Below are positions 44,799-54,196 of a stretch of DNA of 64,000 bases, one piece after another (the stretch's first letter is position 1; every line of letters starts with the position of its first letter). Made by a program: the position numbers and the translations under genes. The stretch covers positions 1,116,001 to 1,180,000 of the forward strand of contig NZ_CP146963.1 of NCBI RefSeq assembly GCF_037113525.1. The letters run 5' to 3'. The notes under the pieces were generated by a model that did not search any database, had not been told where the DNA came from, and saw nothing but the letters and a program-made list of their open reading frames with translations. The DNA comes from Butyrivibrio fibrisolvens. Lineage in GTDB: Bacteria; Bacillota; Clostridia; Lachnospirales; Lachnospiraceae.

Positions 44799-45983
44799 AT
44801 GGAAAAGTATGAGTTTTTAAAGGATCTTGCGATCATTTTGTTATCAGCAAAGTTTTTTGGACTTGTTGCCAAGAAATTCAAGGCACCTCAGGTTGTAGGT
44901 GAGATCATAGCAGGTCTTATAATAGGTGGATGCTTTCTTGGAATAGTAGAAGAGTCTTCATTTATCTCAGGAATTGCTGAAATTGGCGTTATCATGCTCA
45001 TGTTTGAAGCTGGCCTTGGCACAAACATGAAAAAGCTTAAGGAAACAGGCGTTAAAGCTACAATAATAGCCTGTGCAGGCGTTTTTATCCCGCTTATTCT
45101 TGGTACTATTTTATATATGAGCTTTTATGGATTTGCCGCTTACGGTACAGAAGAGTTCACTAAAGCTCTTTTCATAGGAACTATCATGACTGCTACTAGC
45201 GTAAGTATTACTGTTGCAGCTCTTAAAGAGATGGGTAAGCTCTCAGGTACTATCGGAACTACTATTATGAGTGCGGCTATCATAGATGATGTAATCGGAA
45301 TTATTGTTCTTACAATGGTTCTGGGACTTCGCGATACTACTCAGAATGCAGGAATTGTTATAGTTAAGTCAGTTCTTTTCTTTGCCCTTGCTGCCGTGAC
45401 AGGTTTTGTCGTATATAAGGTGTTTGCATGGCTTGATACAAGATATGAGCACACCAGAAGAATTACGATCGCATCACTTGCATATTGCCTTGCAATGGCT
45501 TATGTAGCTGAGAAATATTTCGGAATTGCGGATATTACAGGCGCTTATGTAGCAGGTATCGTACTTTGTAACCTTTCTGATGCTACATATATTGAGCGTC
45601 GTGTTGATATCAGCTCTTACCTTGTTTTTGCTCCTGTATTCTTTGCCGGAATAGGCCTTAAGACAAGCTTTGAGTCTATGGATGGAACACTCCTTGTTTT
45701 CTCTATAGCATTTGTAGCTGTTGCACTTCTTGGAAAAGTTGTCGGATGTGGCCTTGTATCAAGAGCACTTAAATTCGGCTGGTCAGATTCTCTTAAGATC
45801 GGTTTTGGAATGATGACAAGGGGTGAAGTTGCCCTGATCGTTACCAACAAGGGTCTTGATGCAGGAGTTATATCAAATGAATACTTTTCTGCAGTAATAC
45901 TACTTATAATCATCAGCTCAATTTCAACACCTCTTCTTCTTAAAATGCTGTATAACAGGGACGAAAAGAGTGCTAAAGCCTGA
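44799..45983 (+). CDS. CPA2-family cation:proton antiporter (KefB/NapA-like)
   Basis: Membrane Na+ or K+/H+ exchanger. 394 residues, about 11-12 hydrophobic segments. Core features: PQVVGEIIAGLIIGG, FEAGLGTNMKKLKETG, ATSVSITVAALKEMGKL, SAAIIDDVIGIIVL with the paired Asp-Asp of electrogenic exchangers, and TRGEVALIV. No C-terminal TrkA-N domain, so it is not a full KefB. An in-frame ATG at 44739 adds 20 residues; ATG 44799 with AAGAGG upstream is preferred. The 44510-44738 gap holds divergent promoters only. Confidence 0.9.
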   Translation: MEKYEFLKDLAIILLSAKFFGLVAKKFKAPQVVGEIIAGLIIGGCFLGIVEESSFISGIAEIGVIMLMFEAGLGTNMKKLKETGVKATIIACAGVFIPLILGTILYMSFYGFAAYGTEEFTKALFIGTIMTATSVSITVAALKEMGKLSGTIGTTIMSAAIIDDVIGIIVLTMVLGLRDTTQNAGIVIVKSVLFFALAAVTGFVVYKVFAWLDTRYEHTRRITIASLAYCLAMAYVAEKYFGIADITGAYVAGIVLCNLSDATYIERRVDISSYLVFAPVFFAGIGLKTSFESMDGTLLVFSIAFVAVALLGKVVGCGLVSRALKFGWSDSLKIGFGMMTRGEVALIVTNKGLDAGVISNEYFSAVILLIIISSISTPLLLKMLYNRDEKSAKA

Positions 45984-46086
45984 AATAATTATTAAAAACC
46001 CTTAAGTTATTTTGTGTCTTGTAAAGTCCTTTTCATATGTTATCATTGGTATATAGGCGTTTGTTTTCAAAGAAAGGAGACAGGCT

Positions 46087-46782
46087 ATGAAGTACGTGTG
46101 TCAGGTATGTGGATACATATATGACGAAGAAAAGGAAGGCGTTCCTTTTGACAAGCTGCCGGATGACTGGACTTGTCCGTGTTGTCATCAGCCCAAATCG
46201 GAATTCAAACCAATGGCAAAGGAAGGGGATAAAGACATGGCTAATACAAATCCATACGCAGGTACACAGACAGAGAAGAACCTTGAAACAGCATTTGCAG
46301 GTGAATCTCAGGCAAGAAATAAATACACTTACTTTGCATCTGTTGCAAAGAAAGAGGGCTATGAGCAGATCGCAGCTCTTTTCTTAAAGACAGCAGACAA
46401 TGAGAAAGAGCATGCTAAGATGTGGTTCAAAGAGCTTAAGGGCATCGGAGATACCAAGGCTAATCTTGCAGCAGCTGCTGATGGCGAGAACTATGAGTGG
46501 ACAGATATGTATGAAGGCTTCGCTAAGACAGCTGAAGAAGAAGGCTTCAAAGAACTCGCTGCTAAGTTCCGTATGGTTGGCGAGATTGAGAAGCACCATG
46601 AGGAAAGATATCGTGCTCTTCTTAAGAATGTAGAGACAGCTAAGGTATTCGAGAAGAGTGAAGTTAAGGTTTGGGAGTGCCGTAACTGCGGACATATCGT
46701 AGTTGGTACTAAGGCTCCTGAAGTATGTCCTGTATGTAATCACCCTCAGTCATACTTTGAAGTACACGAAGAGAATTATTAA
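46087..46782 (+). CDS. Rubrerythrin with rubredoxin domains at both ends
   Basis: Peroxide-detoxifying non-haem iron protein. Residues 1-45 are a rubredoxin (CQVCGY ... CPCCHQPKSEF), residues ~52-190 the four-helix diiron domain with AGESQARNKYTYFA, DNEKEHAKMW, EEEGFKELAAKF and GEIEKHHEERY, and residues ~198-231 a second rubredoxin-like site (CRNCGH ... CPVCNHPQSYF). Standard rubrerythrins have only the C-terminal site. AAGGAGA precedes ATG 46087. An internal ATG 46237 (MANTNPYAGTQTEKNL) lies where ordinary rubrerythrins start and has its own GGAAGGG at 46221-46227. Confidence 0.94.
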   Translation: MKYVCQVCGYIYDEEKEGVPFDKLPDDWTCPCCHQPKSEFKPMAKEGDKDMANTNPYAGTQTEKNLETAFAGESQARNKYTYFASVAKKEGYEQIAALFLKTADNEKEHAKMWFKELKGIGDTKANLAAAADGENYEWTDMYEGFAKTAEEEGFKELAAKFRMVGEIEKHHEERYRALLKNVETAKVFEKSEVKVWECRNCGHIVVGTKAPEVCPVCNHPQSYFEVHEENY

Positions 46783-46802
46783 TAAATTTTGTTATAAAAT
46801 CC

Positions 46803-46838
46803 AAAACTTCCGGGATGCATGTTCCGGAAGTTTTTTTT
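46803..46838 (+). terminator. Terminator after rubrerythrin
   Basis: AAAACTTCCGG (46803-46813) / CCGGAAGTTTT (46824-46834), then more T. Confidence 0.9.
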
Positions 46839-46945
46839 ATTATTAAATGGATGACGAAGATGGCCTTGAATCAGAAAAATACAGTAGAAGTGCGCTTTTG
46901 TAATTCTTTTAAGAGATCATAAATATACAGGAGGAGAATTATTAA

Positions 46946-48796
46946 ATGGAGGAGTTTTCATTCCAGCTTAAAGTAAGGGGAGACAACTTTAACGGCCACT
47001 ATACCAATGGTTTATCCATGGCTAATAGTGAAAGCGTTAAAAGGTGCAAAGTAGTAGAAAAAGATGCCGATAAGACGGTCTATGAAGCAGATAATTACAG
47101 GGTTACGGCTTTCCATGTCACGGAAGATGGCGTAACAAAGTGCCATACAGTGTTTGAAAATACATCTAAAGAAGATATTACAATTGAGCTATTGTCTTCA
47201 TTTTGTGTAGACAATATTGAAGCTGATGTCCTTCACAGGGCAACATCATTCTGGAGCGCTGAAGGAAAGCTCATTTCCCAGAAATTGACAGATCTTAACA
47301 TGGAACCATCTTGGAATAAGCATGGTACGAGAGTAGAAAAGTTCGGGACTCTTGGATCAATGCCTGTTCGTAAGTGGTTCCCGTTTGCAGTACTTGAAAA
47401 TTCCAAGACATCGGATTTTATAGGAGTTCAGATATATTGCGCATCCAGTTGGCAGATAGAGGTATTCAGGAATGATGATCCTGTGACTATGTGCGGCGGC
47501 CTTGCAGATTTTGATTATGGTCACTGGTGCAAGACTATACATGCGGGTGAGAGCTTTACATCTCCAAGGGCAGTTGTAGCTAAAGGAAAGAGCCTTGAAG
47601 AGGTCTGTGACAAGCTTGTAAAGGCGCAGAATCCCAGGATTTCTGAAGTGGATAAGGATCTTCCCATTATTTATAACGAATACTGCACGACATGGGGGAA
47701 TCCTACTCTTGAAAACATAGAGAAGATCTGCAAATCTCTTCAGAACACCAATGTTAAATATCTTGTTATCGACAGCGGCTGGTACAAACAGCCTGATAAA
47801 TACTGGTGGGATACGATAGGAGATTGGAATGAGAGCATAGAACTTTTTCCAAATGGAATAAAGGAGATGACAGATCTTATAAAATCCTATGGCCTTATTC
47901 CAGGCATCTGGTTTGAGTTTGAGAAGGCAGCAACACTGTCACATCTTTATGAACAGACAGAGCACCTTTTAAAACGTTTTGGAGAGCCTATTACAGTTGA
48001 TGGTCAGAGATTCCTTGATATGAGAGATGACTGGTGCATAGACTATCTGTCTGAGAAGGTCATAGAGTTTCTTAAAAAGAACGGATTTGGCTATATAAAG
48101 GTTGATTATAACGATACTATTGGCGTAGGGTGCGACGGCGCAGAGAGCCTTGGTGAAGGTCTTAGACAGAGCGTACTTGGAACTCAGAAGTTCTTCAAAA
48201 AGCTTTCTGATGAGATTCCATCACTTGTTATAGAAAACTGTTCAAGTGGCGGTCACAGACTTGAGCCATCCATGATGGAACTTGTATCACAGGCAAGCTT
48301 TTCTGATGCGCATGAATGTAGGAGTATTCCTGTAATAGCAGCTAATCTTCACAGGCTGATAAGACCCGAGCAGAGCCAGATCTGGGCGGTTCTAAGGGCA
48401 GCAGATGATTTGGACAGGGTCAACTATATATTAAACTCTACATTCCTTGGAAGGATGTGCCTTAGCGGCGAGATATTTGATATTGGTGAGGAGTCCTGGG
48501 ATGCGGTTAATAAGGCTATCACATTCTATGAAGAAGTTAGGCATATCATTAAAGACGGCATGACGACTGTAATAGACTGTGAGTGTAATGATTATAATAA
48601 TCTTACAGGTCATCAGGCAGTCTTAAGAGAACTAGGAGATGAAGCGCTGCTTATAGTACATACCTTTGAAGATGGCGCCAATCCTGATATACATAAATAT
48701 CTTGAAGGCTACAAGGTTGTAAGCACCTTTGGAAGTGAACTTGACGGAGACTTTAGGGGAAGGTCGTTTTATTTGCAAAAGAGTATTAGACAATAA
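46946..48796 (+). CDS. GH36-type alpha-galactosidase
   Basis: 616 residues, no signal peptide, so probably cytoplasmic hydrolysis of imported galactosides such as raffinose family sugars. An N-terminal beta-sandwich (~1-240) is followed by a TIM barrel with YLVIDSGWY, IPGIWFEFEKA, GYIKVDYND (nucleophile Asp ~387), ENCSSGGHRLEPSMM and ASFSDAHE (acid/base Asp ~454). A beta domain closes the protein. GGAGGAG precedes ATG 46946. It shares the window with a GH27 enzyme of related activity. Confidence 0.88.
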   Translation: MEEFSFQLKVRGDNFNGHYTNGLSMANSESVKRCKVVEKDADKTVYEADNYRVTAFHVTEDGVTKCHTVFENTSKEDITIELLSSFCVDNIEADVLHRATSFWSAEGKLISQKLTDLNMEPSWNKHGTRVEKFGTLGSMPVRKWFPFAVLENSKTSDFIGVQIYCASSWQIEVFRNDDPVTMCGGLADFDYGHWCKTIHAGESFTSPRAVVAKGKSLEEVCDKLVKAQNPRISEVDKDLPIIYNEYCTTWGNPTLENIEKICKSLQNTNVKYLVIDSGWYKQPDKYWWDTIGDWNESIELFPNGIKEMTDLIKSYGLIPGIWFEFEKAATLSHLYEQTEHLLKRFGEPITVDGQRFLDMRDDWCIDYLSEKVIEFLKKNGFGYIKVDYNDTIGVGCDGAESLGEGLRQSVLGTQKFFKKLSDEIPSLVIENCSSGGHRLEPSMMELVSQASFSDAHECRSIPVIAANLHRLIRPEQSQIWAVLRAADDLDRVNYILNSTFLGRMCLSGEIFDIGEESWDAVNKAITFYEEVRHIIKDGMTTVIDCECNDYNNLTGHQAVLRELGDEALLIVHTFEDGANPDIHKYLEGYKVVSTFGSELDGDFRGRSFYLQKSIRQ

Positions 48797-48882
48797 TACT
48801 AAAGACTATTAATTAATTTGCCGAGAAATACCATGGAGCCTTTAACTTTATTTGCATTGACGATAAAAGATGGAGCTCGTGG

Positions 48883-50013
48883 ATGAATCTTATCGCTATA
48901 GCGGTAGCGGATTATTGCGGATTTATATTACTTCTTGCAATGCTCATCAGCAGCCGCATAAGAATGTCAGATAAATTAACTGAATATAAGATTTTTTCTG
49001 CCATCGGCATCCTGTCAGCAGTAGCCTGCGTTGTGGATTTCCTGATGTTTTATAGTGATGGGAAAGATGGCGTTTTGTTTTATATCATCAATCTGCTCGG
49101 CAATACATACTGCTTTATAGCTAACCCGATCTTTGCTATCGGCTGGTGCATGTTTACGGAGCTTAAGCTCTATAAGTCTGAGACCAGGATCAAAGAAAGA
49201 TATAAATATCTTATGATTCCTGGGATTATCCTAATAGTAATATGCATCATCAACCTGTTTTATCCTGTAGTTTTCTATATAGATGAGAACAACATTTATC
49301 ACAGGCTTCCACTCAGCTATTTTTACTATATCGTAGCAACAGCCTACATGCTCTATAGCGCTGTAGTTGTTAATGTTTATGAAAAGAGATTCGGCAAAGT
49401 GAGATTTTTCCCTTTGCCTCTGATGCTGGGGCCGATCGCTCTTGGATGCCTCGTACAGAATATTTTTTATGGTATATCACTTATATGGGTTTCTTTGGCG
49501 GTAGGTATTACTTCGATCTACATGTCTATCCAGAATGAGTTTTCATATCTTGATACGCTTACAGGGCTTTATAACAGAGCCTATCTGTATTATGTCCTCA
49601 ATGCCTTTACAAGAGATACAAATAGCACGCTCGGGGGCATAATGATCGATATGGATTATTTTAAGAATATCAATGATACCTATGGTCATACGTCCGGAGA
49701 TAAAGCTCTGACAGATGTTGCATGGGTTCTTACGATTGCAAAGCCGGACAAAGCGATTGCAATAAGATTTGCAGGAGATGAGTTTATCCTTCTGATGAAG
49801 GATGCTAATGAAGATGAGCTGAAAAAGGCAATTCTTAATGTCAAAAAAGAACTTGCCAAATTTAATGATACCGAAAACAGACCATACAAACTGTCTCTTT
49901 CAATGGGATACAGTTTGTATGATCATAAAAATGATGACATGGACAGCTTCTTCAGACATATGGACGAAATGATGTATGAAGAAAAAGAGCAGACGCATTC
50001 TGCAAGGGAGTGA
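48883..50013 (+). CDS. Membrane GGDEF-domain protein
   Basis: 376 residues. Six or seven hydrophobic segments in residues 1-215 form an integral-membrane sensor-like region; the GGDEF domain begins DTLTGLYNRAYL, has IMIDMDYFKNINDTYGH and a signature FAGDEF, i.e. Ala in place of the first Gly. Such AGDEF forms can be active in other proteins. Probable diguanylate cyclase of unknown signal. TGGAG precedes ATG 48883. Confidence 0.88.
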   Translation: MNLIAIAVADYCGFILLLAMLISSRIRMSDKLTEYKIFSAIGILSAVACVVDFLMFYSDGKDGVLFYIINLLGNTYCFIANPIFAIGWCMFTELKLYKSETRIKERYKYLMIPGIILIVICIINLFYPVVFYIDENNIYHRLPLSYFYYIVATAYMLYSAVVVNVYEKRFGKVRFFPLPLMLGPIALGCLVQNIFYGISLIWVSLAVGITSIYMSIQNEFSYLDTLTGLYNRAYLYYVLNAFTRDTNSTLGGIMIDMDYFKNINDTYGHTSGDKALTDVAWVLTIAKPDKAIAIRFAGDEFILLMKDANEDELKKAILNVKKELAKFNDTENRPYKLSLSMGYSLYDHKNDDMDSFFRHMDEMMYEEKEQTHSARE

Positions 50014-50016
50014 TAC

Positions 50017-50078
50017 AAAAAAGCTTCCTCCAAAGTAGATAAGGCAATTTGCCAAACTGCTTTAGAGGAAGCGTTTTT
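50017..50078. terminator. Long bidirectional hairpin terminator
   Basis: GCTTCCTC (50023-50030) / GAGGAAGC (50065-50072), extended inward by CAAAGTAG / CTGCTTTA with partial pairing, with A-run and T-run outside. It reaches the stop of the - strand PRPP synthetase gene. Confidence 0.83.
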
Positions 50079-51169
50079 TATTGTTTTAAATAGCTTGCTA
50101 TCATTTCTTTAATTCTCTTTTCAGGCTTAACGAGAGCCTGCATGCTTTCGTTCTTGTTCAGATTATCGATGATAGCTGCAATATAGCGATTCATATTTAT
50201 GCTGCAGTAGTATTCTTTTTCAAGCAGCTCTTTTTTCTGATATACAAGGTTAGTCGTGAATATTCTGTCGAAAAGCCCCTCTTCATAAGCTTTATCCAGC
50301 TTTTCAAATCCGCTTGAAAAAAGTCCAAAGGTTGAGAAGATAAATACTCTTCTGGCACCTCTGCTTTTGATCTGTTTGCATACATCGATTATGCTGCCAC
50401 CTGATGCTATCATATCGTCAACAACGATAGCATCCATTCCGTTAAGATCTCCGCCGCAGAAATCGTGGGCGATTATAGGATTAGTACCATCTACGATATT
50501 GGAATAATCACGCCTTTTATAGAACATACCAATATTTACGCCGTAAACAGATGCAAGGAATACAACGCGTTCTGTAGCGCCCTCATCAGGAGCGATGAAC
50601 ATAAGGTGATCTTTGTCAATCTGAATATCTTCGTATTCGGTAAGAAACCCTTGAGTGAACTGAAGAGCAGGAGATACATTTTCAAGTCCAATAAGAGGCA
50701 CAACATTGGCTATTCTTGGATCATGGGCATCAAAAGTTACGACTCTGTTGACGCCAAGAAATTCCAGCTCTTTGAGCATGATAGCGCAGTCAAGAGATTC
50801 TCTTGTGACCTTCCTGTGCTGACGACCTTCATACATAAACGGCATTACTACAGTGATCCTTGCAGCATTACCATTACATGCCACGATTATGCGCTTTAGA
50901 TCCTGATAATGATCATCCGGAGACATGCGATTCATCTCGCCGTCCATCTTGTAACGGAGAGAATTGTTGCATACGTCGACCATTATATAAAGGTCCTTAT
51001 CCCTGACGGATTCAGAGATCATACCTTTGGCTTCGCCGCTGCTAAAGCGTGGACATTTGCATGGGATCAGGTAGTTTTCGGATTCACGCCATTTACAAAG
51101 AGTGCTGTTTATCTTTATCCCCTGTTCCTGAAAGGATTCAAGTGCGATTATGGCCAGATTGTCTTTCAT
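50078..51169 (-). CDS. prs: Ribose-phosphate pyrophosphokinase
   Basis: Makes PRPP from ribose-5-phosphate and ATP. 363 residues, longer than classical Prs (~315). Motifs: VVMPFMYEGRQHRK (ATP/metal region, in place of the usual ARQDRK), VTFDAHDPRI, FIAPDEGATERV and the PRPP loop AIVVDDMIASGGSIID. A divergent subtype seen in clostridia; a classical prs may exist elsewhere. AAGGAG lies shortly before ATG 51169. The gap to 51373 is mainly promoter and terminator sequence. Confidence 0.88.
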   Translation of the reverse strand: MKDNLAIIALESFQEQGIKINSTLCKWRESENYLIPCKCPRFSSGEAKGMISESVRDKDLYIMVDVCNNSLRYKMDGEMNRMSPDDHYQDLKRIIVACNGNAARITVVMPFMYEGRQHRKVTRESLDCAIMLKELEFLGVNRVVTFDAHDPRIANVVPLIGLENVSPALQFTQGFLTEYEDIQIDKDHLMFIAPDEGATERVVFLASVYGVNIGMFYKRRDYSNIVDGTNPIIAHDFCGGDLNGMDAIVVDDMIASGGSIIDVCKQIKSRGARRVFIFSTFGLFSSGFEKLDKAYEEGLFDRIFTTNLVYQKKELLEKEYYCSINMNRYIAAIIDNLNKNESMQALVKPEKRIKEMIASYLKQ

Positions 51170-51282
51170 ATGGTTCTCCTTATATGGTAAAGCGAATTAC
51201 GAAATATATGGTTCACTTTTATTATATAGGGTTCGATAGAAGAATTATAGTATTAGACATGGATAAGGTATATTATGGGTAT

Positions 51283-51313
51283 AAAAAAAGCGAGGGCCAA
51301 ATCTGACCCTCGC
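51283..51313 (-). terminator. Terminator of the phosphoketolase gene
   Basis: On the - strand GCGAGGG (51313-51307) pairs with CCCTCGC (51296-51290), followed by seven T (51289-51283). Confidence 0.87.
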
Positions 51314-51373
51314 CAATTTTATATAATTCCCGGTCACTTAAAAGTGCCAGCAAAAGTAGCCATTACAGGACTA

Positions 51374-53761
51374 TTATTTCTCCCATTTCCAGTCAGCAAC
51401 TTCAGGAAGATCAAGACCTACCTCGTGGATGTACTGCTTGTGCTCAACAAGCTTGTCGCTCATACGCTGGTAGAGATAAGCACCACGGTTTCCAAGCTGT
51501 GGAAGATACTTAAGAGCATCCTGTACAAGGTGGAATCTATCGATGTTGTTCTGAACTCTCATATCGAAAGGAGTTGTGATAGTTCCTTCTTCCTGGTATC
51601 CGCGAACGTGCATAAGTCTGTTGTTGTGACGACGATATGTAAGCTCGTGAATAAGTGTAGGATAGCCGTGGAAGTTGAAGATTACAGGCTTATCAGTTGT
51701 GAAGAGCATGTCATATTCAGCGTGTGAGAGACCGTGAGGGTGCTCTGATGCAGGCTGAAGTTTGAACAGGTCGACAACGTTGATGAATCTGATCTTAACT
51801 TCAGGAAGTTCCTTGTTAAGGATTGATACAGCTGCAAGTGCCTCGAGTGTAGGTGTCTCACCTGCACAAGCGAAGATGATATCAGGTTCCTGCCCCTGGT
51901 CATTGGAAGCCCAATCCCAGATACTGATACCCTGTGTGCAGTGCTTAACAGCCTGTTCCATAGTGAGCCACTGTGGACGAGGATGCTTAGAAGCAACGAT
52001 AACGTTTACATAGTTACGGCTTCTTACGCAGTGATCGAAAGTAGAGAGCAGGCAGTTAGCATCTGGTGGAAGATACAGACGTACTACGTCAGCTTTCTTG
52101 TTAGCGATATGATCCATGAATCCGGGATCCTGGTGTGTGAATCCGTTGTGATCCTGCTGCCATACGTTAGATGACAGAAGAAGGTTAAGAGATGCGATCT
52201 CTTCTCTCCATGGAAGCTGGTTGCAAACCTTAAGCCACTTAGCGTGCTGAGCTACCATTGAGTCGATGATACGGATGAATGCCTCGTAGCTTGCGAAGAA
52301 ACCGTGACGACCTGTAAGAAGGTATCCTTCAAGCCATCCTTCGCACATATGCTCTGAAAGCATTGAGTCCATAACACGTCCGTCAGCGTTAAGAGCATCA
52401 TCGATATCAAGAGTATCTGCATTCCATACTCTGTTTGTCTCATCGAATACAGCATTAAGTCTGTTGGAGTTGGTTTCATCAGGACCAAATACACGGAAGT
52501 TGCGTGATTCCTTGTTGAGCTTGATGATATCACGAACGAACTTACCAAGTTCTGTCATATCCTGTCCGTCTTTTTCGCCGGGAGCTGTTACATCGAAAGC
52601 GTACTTACGGAAGTCAGGCAGACGAAGGTCACGAAGAAGCAGACCACCGTTACCATGAGGGTTAGCACCGATACGTGCATTGCCAGTAGGAGCAAGTGCC
52701 TTAAGTTCAGGGATAAGCTTACCGTTCTCATCAAAGAGTTCTTCTGCATGATAGCTCTTGAGCCACTTTGTAAGGATCTCAAGGTGATCATCATGATCCA
52801 TCATTACAGGAACCTGATGTGCTCTCCAGTAATCTTCAACCTTATCGCCATTTACATAATCAGGGCCTGTCCATCCCTTAGGAGTTCTAAGGACGATCAT
52901 AGGCCATACAGGACGAGTTGTGTCGCCTGTCTCACGAGCGTGCTTCTGGATAGCCTTGATCTCTTCGATGACGCTGTCCATAGCTTCAGCCATCTTTCTG
53001 TGCATATCCATAGGGTCTGAACCCTCTACGAAATATGGCTTCCAGCCCATACCTTCGAAATATTTCACAAGCTCTTCGTGTGAGATACGTGAAAGGATAG
53101 TAGGGTTAGCAATCTTATATCCATTGAGGTGCAGAATAGGAAGAACAGCACCGTCTGTCTTAGGGTTAAGGAACTTATTGGACTGCCATGATGTAGCAAG
53201 AGGTCCTGTCTCAGCCTCACCATCACCAACAGTAACAGCTGCAATAAGGTCTGGGTTATCAAATACAGCACCAAATGCATGTGCTATAGAATAGCCGAGC
53301 TCACCACCTTCGTTGATAGAACCGGGAGTCTCAGGTGCACAGTGGCTTGGAACACCGCCTGGGAATGAGAACTGCTTGAACAGCTTCTGCATACCTTCTT
53401 CGTCTTCGCTGATGTTAGGATAGATCTCGCTGTAAGAGCCTTCAAGATATGTGTTGGCAACATAGAAGTTTCCGCCATGTCCGGGACCTGATAATAAGAT
53501 CATATCAAGGTCATATCTCTTGATAGCACGGTTGAGGTGTACATAAACAAAGTTCTGTCCAGGTACTGTTCCCCAGTGACCAACGATTTTCTTCTTGATC
53601 ATATCCATTGTTAATGGCTTCTTAAGAAGAGGATTTTCTAACAAATAGAGCTGGCCAGCTGAAAGATAATTGGCTGCACGCCAGTAGGCGTTCATCTTAG
53701 TGAGTAGCTCGTCTGTGATAGGTCCTTTTTCTTCACAGACAGTTGTCTTAACGTCTTCCAT
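51374..53761 (-). CDS. xfp: Xylulose-5-phosphate/fructose-6-phosphate phosphoketolase
   Basis: Thiamine-diphosphate enzyme that cleaves xylulose-5-P to acetyl-P and glyceraldehyde-3-P, a natural sink for pentoses released by xylanases. 795 residues, as expected. Motifs: LSAGQLYLLENPLL, GHWGTVPGQNFVYVHLNRAI, LLSGPGHGGNFYVANTYLEGSYSE, the thiamine-diphosphate segment VTVGDGEAETGPLATSWQSNKFLNP, and SSNVWQQDHNGFTHQDPGFMDH. AGGAGA precedes ATG 53761. Its promoter carries a perfect palindrome (see 53832-53885). Confidence 0.97.
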   Translation of the reverse strand: MEDVKTTVCEEKGPITDELLTKMNAYWRAANYLSAGQLYLLENPLLKKPLTMDMIKKKIVGHWGTVPGQNFVYVHLNRAIKRYDLDMILLSGPGHGGNFYVANTYLEGSYSEIYPNISEDEEGMQKLFKQFSFPGGVPSHCAPETPGSINEGGELGYSIAHAFGAVFDNPDLIAAVTVGDGEAETGPLATSWQSNKFLNPKTDGAVLPILHLNGYKIANPTILSRISHEELVKYFEGMGWKPYFVEGSDPMDMHRKMAEAMDSVIEEIKAIQKHARETGDTTRPVWPMIVLRTPKGWTGPDYVNGDKVEDYWRAHQVPVMMDHDDHLEILTKWLKSYHAEELFDENGKLIPELKALAPTGNARIGANPHGNGGLLLRDLRLPDFRKYAFDVTAPGEKDGQDMTELGKFVRDIIKLNKESRNFRVFGPDETNSNRLNAVFDETNRVWNADTLDIDDALNADGRVMDSMLSEHMCEGWLEGYLLTGRHGFFASYEAFIRIIDSMVAQHAKWLKVCNQLPWREEIASLNLLLSSNVWQQDHNGFTHQDPGFMDHIANKKADVVRLYLPPDANCLLSTFDHCVRSRNYVNVIVASKHPRPQWLTMEQAVKHCTQGISIWDWASNDQGQEPDIIFACAGETPTLEALAAVSILNKELPEVKIRFINVVDLFKLQPASEHPHGLSHAEYDMLFTTDKPVIFNFHGYPTLIHELTYRRHNNRLMHVRGYQEEGTITTPFDMRVQNNIDRFHLVQDALKYLPQLGNRGAYLYQRMSDKLVEHKQYIHEVGLDLPEVADWKWEK

Positions 53762-53831
53762 TTCTTCTCCTTTATTACTTGTGAATCCTTATAAATAGCT
53801 GTGAAAAGAGGCTATTTACTTTACTACTTTC

Positions 53832-53885
53832 CGTGTTAAAAATTAACACGAACTCGATAATATAACATTACGAAAAAAAATACAA
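53832..53885 (-). promoter_or_regulatory. xfp promoter with operator-like palindrome
   Basis: On the - strand: TTGTAT (53885-53880), 17-base spacer, TATTAT (53862-53857), then a perfect palindrome CGTGTTAA-AAA-TTAACACG (53832-53850 on +) starting 6 bases after the -10, over the expected transcription start. That position fits a repressor operator. The regulator is unknown. Confidence 0.65.
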
Positions 53886-54196
53886 TAGCAAACTAAAATA
53901 TTTTATTTAAGACTAAAAATATAGCAATTAATGAAAAAAATCTAGCAAGTATTAAGTATACTTACCAGATGAAAAGTATTAACATAAAGGATTATTTTTT
54001 GATAGGGAAAAATCGCGATATATAGAGCAAAACTTAACCAGTTAAGAACAAGATATGATAAGTATGATATCACAATCCTATGATATTGTAAATTGACAGT
54101 GGGCAGATTTTTGTCACTGAGTTTATCTGTAACTAAAGTAATATAGATATAATCAAAATAAGTAATCTTTATTTTTGATAAGCATGAGGTTATTTT
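53886..54196. promoter_or_regulatory. AT-rich gap upstream of the xylanase gene
   Basis: No gene seen. A perfect TATAAT is at 54148-54153, ~45 bases before the xylanase start, with no good -35. A TTGACA at 54093-54098 lacks a matching -10. GAGG at 54186-54189 is the xylanase ribosome site. Otherwise nothing recognised. Confidence 0.35.
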
